DNA of 64,000 nt. Origin: Burhinus oedicnemus. Taxonomy: Eukaryota; Chordata; Aves; Charadriiformes; Burhinidae. The notes under the pieces were generated by a model. It saw nothing but the letters and a program-made list of their open reading frames with translations, ran no database searches and had not been told where the DNA came from. The stretch is taken from the NCBI GenBank assembly GCA_008921705.1, contig VFFE01006974.1, forward strand, positions 263,091-327,090, read 5' to 3'. The translations under genes were made by a program, and so were the position numbers. The first letter of the stretch is position 1, and each line of letters opens with the position of its first letter. Below, piece by piece: positions 55,037-64,000 of this stretch.

Positions 55037-58000
55037 AAGGCAACTGCTGTGAGATGTCACATCTCCTAATTGCGAAAAATCATAATCCCCCACCTCCGCT
55101 CCTGCCCCACTCCTGGCACGAGGGGAGCAGAAATCCTTGCTCTGTGACGACCCTGCCCCTCCTGATCCTGCCCTTTCTCTGCCCTGTATCATGCAAGGGT
55201 GGAGTTGATGGCAGCCCTTCTCTTTCCTCCTCTTAAGCCCTTTCTAGCAGCCGGGGAAGCCAGGGAGAATAAAAAGAGGGGGAAAAGGGAAAAAGGAAAA
55301 AGGTTGGAGGAGGACACTTTATTGCAGAAGTGGGTCGGAAGCGACAGCTTAGGGGTCTCAGGTTAGACTAAGGGAACTGCTGTATCCTAGAGGGTGGAGA
55401 CAGGAAGAGAGGGCTGAAGAGGAAGAGCAGACTGTGTATCAATAAAGAGGTTCCCTAAAGCTCCTTTACTCTCTCTTGGCCCCTGCCTAGATACACCATC
55501 TCCTGACAGCCTTCAGCTCACTCCCAGCCCTCTTCACCCCTCTGGTATCCACTGCTTCTCAATGCCCAACCCAGAACCTGCTGTGTTGCTGCTCAAAATT
55601 TAAATTTTACTTACAAAGCCAAGAACCTTTGAACAAGCTCTGGCCTGATGTATATCCATCCAAACATTGTTCTTTCTATTCTGTCTTGTGTGTCTGTGGC
55701 TCATATCGCAGAGGTGCAGTTTTTAGAAAGTTGTACTCATGGACTTGCTTCCTTTTCTAACTTCTGAGCCATGTGTAAGGTCTCTGGTGGGGAAAGCAAG
55801 GTCATTAGCAAACTGCTGTTTAGAAAAGATAAAGTTTATTTAAACCTCTGCCTTGCAAGTGCCTAAGGTTGTAATGCTGGGTATGCAAAACAGATCAAAA
55901 CCAAAAAGCTTCCTTCAATTGATTAAGGCCTCAGAAAGTGTGTTTCCTGCATTGCAGACAAAATGGAGGCATTCAGAAGGAAAGAAATATTAAGAATTTG
56001 AAAAATAGTAATGGCCTAAATCCCATGCTTTGGCATAGATGCTCCTTGTTGCCACCTGGTCAAGTTTTGTGGCAGAAAATGTAATATCTGTTGTCTTTGG
56101 TGATACTAGTCTTTTGGCTTCTCTCTGTCTGATCTCTCCTGATGCCGGCAATGTTGAGATAAAGGTTCAATGGATGTTACCATCCCTTTCCTGTGCAGTG
56201 CTACTTTTTGACTGTCATACTAACCTTATGGGACAACTGGCAATTCATCTAAATTAGAAGAGTGTTGAAGCTTACCTGTGGTAGTCCGGAGCAGTTGTAA
56301 AAAAATATGAGAAATGTGAGTTCTGATCTTCTCTAAGGACACAGGTGCATGTGCAGAGTTCAGCCTGTGTCAGAACCAAGTACATGACCCAGTGGCCCAG
56401 CAGCATATTAACTGCTTTATATAACTGAATGGAGAAGGATGCAGAATCTTTAAAAATGACCTGATTTCCTTCAAATGCTATATAACTCTGATGTTAGAAA
56501 GTATGTTGATAAGCAAGCAACGTCCTTTGCATATCTGAACCCAAATATCATAACCACAAACCCCCAAATCCCCAAACTTTTTAATAGCCTGACTAAAATC
56601 CCTTCCACTAATTACTCCTCCAATTTTCCTGGCTTTAGACTTGTGATAAATAACATTTCAGAGTTTCTCAAGTCATTATAACATCTTCCAGAAAATATCC
56701 AGGCTTCACATATAAGATGCTAGCAGGAAAATACGTTGTAAAATGCAAATGCATTTAAAAAAAATCTTCTCATAGTTCATAGAGCAATAAAAAAAGAGCT
56801 CAAAACCAAGTTGGTGTCCCTTTACAGGTCACCTTCAGGGTTGCTGGGCTGTGATGAAAGGTATTTCTTCCCACTTGATAAGAATAATGTGTTTATTGCA
56901 TGAGCAGAATGCAATTTATGAGCTCCTTAGCTATTTATTTCCTGGGGCTTGAATTGAACTGGGTCGTAGCAGATCAGTGACCCGGCTATCATTTTGTTCT
57001 CCAGTTTCACACCCTTGTTTTTTTACAGAAAGTCACTGAACTTCCTATCTGTGAAGGAAATTATGAAAATGAGTCAGTAGCGTCCACCTGAGTCTGCAGG
57101 CAGCCTGAAACCATAGCTTGTGGACGTGTCAGGAGCTGTCTTCGTAGCTTGCAAGTCTGTTGCCTGGTTAGTATAATTTCAGTGATAACATCACGAATTG
57201 GTGCACTGCTGATCAGTGTGTGGTGCAGTAAAGGGATGAACATATTACAAACAGATGCTTTTTTGCCACTGTTATTTTTTTTCCTCTGAAATGAGGAGTG
57301 GAAGTTGTTTATTTCAACTGGAGTATCAGGATCACCTGGCACCCCAGGGAGGAATTTTCCTACACACAGGCCAATTTTAAATAGTCCTTAATTTTGATTT
57401 CGTCTCTGAAACTCTCCCAAGAGATGCCTGGCAGAACATGTATGAAAGCAGTTTTAACAGCTGCAGGATTTGCGGCTGATGTTTTGCTTTGTTGTCTCAA
57501 GTACTTTGTTCCAAGTTAGATTAGTATTGTACTTTGTGAGTGATGCTTTAGAAAATATTAGTGCTTGTTTGTCCCAAGTTCAGCCCTTGATATCCATGCT
57601 TTCTGGATGAAGAAATACTTGTCACTTTGCAACATTAACTGTTGCTTAAGTCAAAATGTCTTTGTTGTATGATTTTCCAAGGTTTTAAATATTTTATAGA
57701 ACATTTCATTTATTTTTTGTTGGTACATAAATAAAGAGACAGTGGTGCTTAAAAAAATTATTAAATAGTGATTCAGTTTAAGAATCGAGTCTTTCAGTCT
57801 AAACTAGTAATTTCTGGAAGTGACTTTGATGCACCTGTAATGGCTTTGAAATTGTCACAAGAAAAAAATCTGTTAGTGAAAGCATATTTTATAAAAGATC
57901 CATTAGCCCAGACTCTTTCTCTCGGTCAAAAGAAAGGATTTGCTGGTGATAATAGCTCTCAAAAATATATGCCTTGTCTTTCTTACATCAGGTTCTGTTC

Positions 58001-59346
58001 TAGAGAATTATGTTAGGTTTTCAGATACTGGCAATTTGCTGAATGTTTTGCTGTTCCTCATCCTTGAAAAGTGCCTGTTAAACTAGCAAGTGTCAGAATC
58101 CATAGATTCTATTTATTGCCCTTTATAAAGTGCTTATCACTGTGATATTCAGGGACTGTACGTGGATTAAGAACCAGCAAGGAAGCTATCTTGGAGGAGC
58201 TGGTGTGACTTGTTTTGCTGGGCATGTTATAATGTAAAGCCCTGCATTACTGGGATGGGGAATGGACACAGGTAATCCAAAAAATTATTTGGAGGAAGAT
58301 GTAAAATATAGCTACTTAAATGAGCAACTAAGGACTGTGACCAAACCAGAGCTGGGGCAATATCCGTGCTGTGACTTGTAGCTGTACCCTCATGTCTTAA
58401 TTCCCTTTGCTCCCACTTCAGATGTCCCTGGTGGGTATCCCCACCAGTTTCGTAGAGGTGTGCACAGCAATGCTGGATCCTCTTCCCTGGTGTGACACTT
58501 CTCCTTTGAGTGAAGGAAGTACGAGTATCACCTGCAACACAGAGAAAAAGGGTATATTTTATCCCTTGGGTGAGTAACTGGCTAGTTGGCCCAGGCTGTG
58601 CCACGTTTCTTCTCCTGTACACTGGCTGGACGCTGTCCATGGGATCCCCAGAGCTGAGAGCAGTGGTAGTTGTCCACCTTTGAGCTGGTGCCTATCAGGC
58701 TGTCTGCAGACATGAGTGGCTATCACTCACCTCAACTAGGGGTATGGTTTCAGTGGTTTCTTTGCAAGTTTGGAGGCTTTAGTATTTTCCGTTTCTTACA
58801 AGCAGAAGTGTACCTTCTCCTGCAATCATGCGGTCAGGAGAGGATTTCCTGGGAAATAGGTGGGCAGTGGTTACACTGGTGGTCATCTCCCAAGGTGGCC
58901 CCTTCACTGAGATGAAGTCCCAGTGCCAGGACATGGTACAGAGCTGTGCTTTAACCTAGGTGTAATAAAAACTCCTGCCATTTTAAAATAGAACTTCACA
59001 CAGCAATTTTTTGTTTTTAACTTGTTCTTGTCAGTGACATTTAGCTACGGGAAATTGAAAATAATTTTTATTTTTAACAAGTGAGTACAAGAACAGTTTT
59101 TGATAAGGCAGTGGTCATGCCACTAGCAAGTGTGAGGTCTGCAGCCTATGCCAGGACTGGAGCACAGGGTCAGCAGCCCAAGGCACAGCTTCGTCTTTTG
59201 AACCCAAAGCAAAGTACTCCCCCTCTGCTGGCTGGCTCATGCAAAGGCTTTATGGATAGGCACCGGCTTTCCAGTCAAAACTGCTTCTGCTGCCCATACC
59301 ACAGCCACAGCACCCTCCAGTCTTTTCTGGGCATTTGACTGTTAGC

Positions 59347-59364
59347 TTTTTTTTTTTTGGGGGG
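59347..59364. repeat. T12-G6 homopolymer junction
   Basis: Twelve T followed directly by six G, then AAAAAT. A low-complexity junction without attached repeat. Confidence 0.8.
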
Positions 59365-59976
59365 AAAAATTATATCAAAAGATGACCACGTGAGCAAAAT
59401 AAACAAGTTTAATAGCTTCATATAGGGATGGAAATTCCTGCAAACCTTGCTTTATAAACTGAAAGGTTTTTTTCCCCAAGAAATTTTGAAGAAAACTTAA
59501 TTTCTAAATGAAAAGTTAATTTTAAAACTTTTCCTTTACATCTATTTTTTGAATTATTTCAAATGTTGATGTTATAGTTACCAGTAGAATTAAAATGCTA
59601 ACTTCATCTATTTTTAACAAGAATATTAATTTCTGTGTACATTTGCAACTCTGTAACATGGGAGTGTCACGTGTTTGCCCTTCATGGAGCTGAATCTAGT
59701 GCTTGAAGTTCCTTCCAGTTTAATATTCCTGAGATGAACAGAATGATGACACTGATGTTATCTGGATGGGTAGTTAAGATCCTAAATACTAAATTGTTCT
59801 GTTTAGTTCACACCATCCTATTTTATTCCCACTGTAGAACAGTAGCCCAGCCTGCTGTAGAAATACCAGCAGTGAAACAGTTTAAAAAAAATAATAAATT
59901 TAGTACAGTGGAAGGGTTCCCTGAAATAATGTCTGACATAGTTTCTGACCTTACACCTTTGCTTACCCTGCTTCCG

Positions 59977-59993
59977 CCCGCCCGCCCCACCCC
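59977..59993 (-). other. Compact G-quadruplex motif (- strand)
   Basis: On the + strand, CCC, CCC, CCCC and CCCC are separated by single bases (G, G, A). The - strand therefore reads GGGGTGGGGCGGGCGGG, four G tracts with three one-base loops. Single-base loops are characteristic of very stable parallel quadruplexes. The surroundings are ordinary AT-rich intron. Confidence 0.8.
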
Positions 59994-60808
59994 ACCTTCG
60001 GTCCAGTTTTTCATTAAGATGTAGGAAGTGGATCAATGGACTGAGGGCAAGAGGCTGCATGGGTCCCGTGGTCCTGGATGGAATTGACTGTGATGATGAA
60101 GTGGACCCTCATTTTGTATTAAAGGCTGATGCTAATCCCTCTTCCCCATTAAGAAACTGCCACCAAAGAGCAAACTTATTTCCTTGTGTTTTGACAGAAG
60201 ATGAACAATTGCATTTGCAGAAGCAATTTAGGAGAGCGTAAAAGCTGTCATCGCAACTAGAGGTGTCTTTCAGCATATGTGTTCACATGCAGAAGCTTTG
60301 TCTTTTGAAGGTAACAGCTTTTTCCTGGCCATATATGTCCATGCAGCCTGCTGTATGCGAAAGGACGGGCACGTACAGGACTGCAGGAGTGCCTGCAAGT
60401 TGCTAGCCAGACTCCCTTTTTTTGGTAGTTCTAGATGTGAGAGGTTTCTCAGGGACTGACAGCAGATTTATCTTCTTCAGGGAAAACGGCTGGGGGATAG
60501 ACTCTGATCCTTTGCTGCCTTGTGCCATGTGTGGTCATCTGCATCACTGCGAAAGAGACTTCAGAGTGTCACCATTTTGATCTAGTGGCATGCTGCAGTC
60601 ACTGGGTGCCTGTGTGAATGGCTCCCCATGGTGCTGGGAGACAGTCTGGTTTTCTTTTTAAACAAACTGCTTTAGCATTTTGTTATACAAGAAAGAGCCT
60701 CACAAAACTCCGTGAGAAATCAGACACGAAAAATAGAGTTCGGACATGACTCCAGTGGTAAGCATTGCTCTGCAGCTGACAGAGCTGCTGAGTTAACTCA
60801 GGTCACTT

Positions 60809-60818
60809 CCCCCCCCCC
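60809..60818. repeat. Poly-C tract, 10 bp
   Basis: Ten C between GGTCACTT and TCCTTC. The exact length is uncertain, as for other long homopolymers. Confidence 0.8.
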
Positions 60819-61224
60819 TCCTTCAATAGTCAATAAAAGCTACTGCGGGCTGGCGCCATCGGTTCAACTTGGTCTCCCTTTTGTCACATGGTCCTTGCAG
60901 TGTACAGGACTTCTTTGTTGTGTGGTCTGAGAGGCCTTTCCCCCTCTTGTTGCTGTGCATGTTGTTGAAGTTTTTTCGTACATTCACTTGTCACAGGGAA
61001 GTTCTCAGCAAGTGGTTGTGCACAAGGGAAGGCAGATGTGTGCTTGCACAGTACATGAGGGCATATGGGGAACTGCAGGCATGTTTTGAGGTGCCTGAGT
61101 GTCCAAGGCAAGCTGTGCTTGCACTGGAGTTGGCATATTTGTTGGCAGCAGACAGGGTTGGGGGATGGGATTGATCAGGGCTAAACACATGGAAGACGAG
61201 GATGCGGTCCTGTTTTGCTCGCGG

Positions 61225-61450
61225 CTTTGGGAGTCAGGGCACTTGGATTCCACTCCTAATCCTGCCACCATCCTCTGCGACCATAACCCAGTAGCACAAT
61301 GTCTTTGTGTCTCAGTTGTCCTGTTGATAAAAAGAGACTGCAGCTTTTTGCTGTATCGTGCTGATACTAAGAGGGCAAATTCTTCTTACTATTTGCAAAT
61401 GATTTTGAGATCTCAGGCTGAAAACTATTATGTAAATATAAAATATTATG
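61225..61450 (+). repeat. MIR / CORE-SINE-like relic, sense
   Basis: The + strand reads TTTGGGAGTCAGGGCACTTG, then ATTCCACTCCTAATCCTGCC, 'ctctgcgaccataacccagtagcacaatg', TCTTTGTGTCTCAGTTGTCC and TGTTGATAAAAAGAGACTGC. The tail is TTTGCAAATGATTTTGAGAT followed by CTCAGGCTGAAAACTATTA. The order equals the MIR type ('gagtcagac...ggttctaatcctggctctgcca', 'tgaccttgggcaag...ctctgtgcctcagtttcctcatctgtaaaatgg') joined to the 'ttgtaaagcgctttgagatc..gatgaaaagcgctat' tail of sauropsid SINEs. It nearly spans the full element. The 158-codon frame at 61099-61575 runs through it and is spurious. Confidence 0.85.
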
Positions 61451-62154
61451 TTTTGTTGCAAAACAAAAAAATGTTTTTAATTGTGCGTTGTTTGAGGACT
61501 TGGTTTCTTGCAGGAATACAAATAAAGATCACAGCTTTTCACATCATTCGAAAGAGGCAGTTGGTAGCAGCATGACAGAAAAATACCGTAGAAAATTCAA
61601 GCACAGTCATCTCCACAGAAGATACTTCATGTTTTGCCCTTTTATCTTTCCTTTTCAATTCTGAGTTTCTTCCCCACGTGCCCTGCAGATAGTATCCCTA
61701 TGATATTGTAGTCTGCAGCCACACCTGCCTGGAGAGATGCCCCCCTTCCCAATACCCAAATCTTCATTTCCTTACATCAGTGGCTGTATATTAAGGAGTG
61801 GGTGGTAGGGGGAAGGATATTATTTGACAGCTAATATTGTAAATGCTGTCTAATACGGTTTGTATATGGGAACAGTAATAGCTACTGCTACTGTGGTTTT
61901 GTTGCTGCAGGGAAAATGCAATAAATAGGAATTTCAGAGGAAGATCTGGCGATGAATAAAGGTCCTGGGATTTCATTTGTTCCTATTGTGCTACTACTGT
62001 TAACTCTCCCTTCTCATCTTACTGGAATAAAATATAGATCTAAACAGATCCTGGCATGCTGTAGACGTACTACACAAAGGCAATATACATACCTGTTCCC
62101 ATTAAAATTCATCTGTATGATCCTCTGAGGAAAACAATGACGTTGTGTTTCATA
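61451..62154 (+). other. Intronic stretch between two SINE relics; nothing seen
   Basis: No exon, RNA gene or further repeat is recognised in these 700 bases. Confidence 0.6.
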
Positions 62155-62355
62155 ATAACTTCCATTTCAAGATCTCAAAGCACTCTCCAAAGACTAACTG
62201 CTCATCTTTATGCTGCCCTGTGGTAAGTTAGCATTATTATTCTCCTTTTATAGGTGAAGAAGGTGGGGAGCTCCATAACCACATCGTAAGCAAGTAGCAA
62301 AGCTGGGAAGAATACACAGTTCTGATCTTGCTTGCTTTATCCACTAGGCTGTACT
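62155..62355 (-). repeat. MIR / CORE-SINE-like relic, antisense
   Basis: The + strand reads CAAGATCTCAAAGCACTCTC, then GTTAGCATTATTATTCTCCT followed by TTTATAGGTGAAGAAGGTGG, then 'accacatcgtaagcaagtagcaaagctggg' and GCTTTATCCACTAGGCTGTA. This follows 'agatctcaaagcactttacaaa...ggcattattatccccattttacagatggggaaactgagg...cacacagcaagtcagtggcagagctggg...gctctatccactaggctatgc'. It lies 700 bp from the preceding copy in the opposite orientation. Confidence 0.85.
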
Positions 62356-64000
62356 TTTTTCCTTGCAACCTCAGCAGTGCCTGCCACTGCACATCAGTTA
62401 TTGGTTGCCTTGCTCAAAGCTCCATGTTTCCCTCCTTTGGTCTTCCCTTCTGTCAAAACACCCAAGCATGTTAAAGACTGCAGAGCACATATTAAGGAAC
62501 AAGACTGTAAAGGAATAAGATGCAGCTTCTTATTAAAATAAAGGCATGCATTTAATGTGTGCCCTGGCGATAGAGGAAGAAAAGAAGGTAGTGCTCTCCC
62601 TCCTTTGCATGTGTAGGCTGTGTTCCTGGAGACCCTTGGAGGAAGCTGCTGTTTGACTTCCTAAGATGCTCAAATGCAGTGTGGGGTAACAGGACATAAA
62701 CCCAGTATTTTATTCCTCTTCCAGAATCACTGAGGAATATTTAATTAGCCAGAACGTTATATGATGTGGCCTGGAGATGTTGTGGGTGCACTCATAAGCT
62801 GCTTGGTTGCCTTTTCTCTGCCTGTCCATTGCTACATGTCTAAAGGTAGGTGGAAAGGTCAGTGGGGTTTTTCAGCTGGTTAAGAGCTCTGTGCGCTTAT
62901 CATGCACTGTCTGATTTTCCCCAGGGATAGTTGTTTTTTGGGCAGTGCCAAGATGCTTCTACATCCTTTCCAGTGAAGCATTTTTGAGGAGGGAAGGTGA
63001 GGAAGTGAAGGGTTGTTCCTTAAGCCTTAGCACTATTCTGACTCAGGGAGGGTTTAAGAGGTATTTTTCTTATGTGAGACTATCATGGGCTGGCCTGTTA
63101 CTGCTGGAATGAACTGTGGTGTTTGCACATTTAAGGACAGTTCACATCACAAATCGGACTCTGTAGTGTTTTCTTCCAGAACTTAATCTTCCTGTCCTCA
63201 ATCCTGAATGTTATCTATCTACTGTTCAGTCTTTCCATAGTCTCTTAACATGACTTATGTCATATCCTCAATCCTGAATCTCTCTGCATAATCTGGTAAG
63301 TACAACATCTCTCTGATTGCCTTCTCCACTTTCTTGAATCCAGCCAGTCATTCTGAAAATCTAACAAACATTTCAGTGTGATCAAATGCATCTGTTTTAA
63401 TAAACAAATCTTTCCCTTTAGCTGAGGTTTTCCTGGAAATCACCTGCATTACCTGGGTGATAGTATCCTGCTACTTCTGTGGCTAGCTAGAGTTTGGCCC
63501 TTTAGGACTCTGTTCCTAGTAGGATGGGAAGCCAGTAGAATAAATTAAGAGGAGTCTTGGAATAACCTAATTTCTGTTTAAGATAATTAAACCAAATTCT
63601 GTTTCTCTGACTAGAGCGAAACAAATTACAGTGGGAGTTTTTGAAGCTTCTTTATCAGAAGTCCCCAAAGTTTTTCCTTCTGATGAGCTCTGTGCCCAAG
63701 GAGGCCCATCCGCTGCCTCCACTCAGGGTTTCTCTTGTGAGTACTTCTGCTGCTTTATATCTTCAGTACACCATCTGGACACTAGGTCATCCTCTGACTT
63801 GCAACGTTTGAACCTGGGTAACCCTTCAGTAGAGGCAGCTGTGATCTGGCCAGTCTCCTGCTCTTGCTGATGCAGTCCCTTCTGTTGTTTTTTGGTTTAA
63901 TTTCATTCTATGAAAAGGCTTGACTGCCTCTGCTGACAAGTCTGAAAGATCACAACCATTGTTTTTAGCATTGTGGCTGGTCATTTTCAGTTTGCACCCA
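62356..64000 (+). other. Downstream intron, right end; no gene seen
   Basis: No exon is recognised up to the window edge. A 15-bp direct repeat (TCCTCAATCCTGAAT at 63195-63209 and 63265-63279) with a 70-bp step is the only structure noted. Since the next TMEM178B exon should begin with two bases completing His followed by Leu-Arg-Arg, its absence here means it lies farther right. Confidence 0.65.
63195..63279. repeat. 15-bp direct repeat, 70-bp step
   Basis: TCCTCAATCCTGAAT occurs exactly twice (63195-63209, 63265-63279). The intervening sequence is not obviously duplicated, so this is either an old 70-bp tandem duplication that has decayed or chance. Confidence 0.65.

Larger units (their letters stand above)
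54181..61224 (+). other. Downstream intron with GC-richer island; no gene seen
   Basis: From about 54480 to 55250 the sequence is noticeably GC-richer than its surroundings and carries overlapping frames (54455-54838, 54757-55236 on +, 54875-55192 on -) with no recognisable domain. A + strand G-quadruplex motif lies at 55009-55036 and a - strand one at 59977-59993. A T12-G6 run is at 59347-59364 and a C10 tract at 60809-60818. The rest is unremarkable intron. Confidence 0.65.

Noticed and set aside
54757..55236. 159-codon + strand ORF as a gene
   Set aside because: Pro/Ser/Leu-rich composition follows from the GC-richer island; no family recognised and frames overlap on both strands.
58227..58640. 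137-codon - strand ORF
   Set aside because: No recognisable domain, no supporting signals, length within chance expectation for 64 kb.
61099..61575. 158-codon + strand ORF
   Set aside because: It runs through a MIR-like SINE relic (61225-61450) and shows no independent protein similarity.

Overview
The window is vertebrate nuclear DNA, almost certainly from a bird. Two observations support this. A CR1 LINE 3' end with avian-type sequence lies at about 28965-29436. A single unmistakable protein-coding exon, at 14925-15038, encodes part of TMEM178B with vertebrate GT-AG splice sites. Apart from that exon the window reads as intron: there is no CpG island, no promoter-like cluster, no second exon that I could recognise, and only short chance-length ORFs.

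Layout: 1-14924 is the 3' part of an upstream TMEM178B intron. The 114-bp exon follows. From 15039 to 64000 is at least 49 kb of the next intron. The gene runs left to right. Since the exon contains neither the N-terminus nor the later membrane segments, other exons must lie beyond both edges.

The introns carry a sparse load of old repeats. There are two + strand CR1 fragments (about 8125-8396, old; 28965-29436, younger, with an open reading frame over its coding part) and one - strand CR1-type LINE relic (about 12015-12155). Six clear MIR/CORE-SINE-like relics lie in the downstream intron, three on each strand, with a few weaker candidates elsewhere. Low-complexity DNA includes many poly-T runs, C13 and C10 tracts, a purine-rich block at 43265-43565 and a pyrimidine-rich block at 52650-52830. 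There are also two G-quadruplex motifs and several perfect short inverted repeats.

I did not find a previously undescribed gene system. The items most worth a second look are the 225-codon antisense ORF at 20040-20717, the compact G-quadruplex motif at 59977-59993, the CR1 copy with an open frame, several repeat-free stretches that look like conserved noncoding elements, and the strong T-over-A homopolymer asymmetry on the transcribed gene's sense strand. All identifications are from reading the sequence and remembered family consensus; no database search was run.
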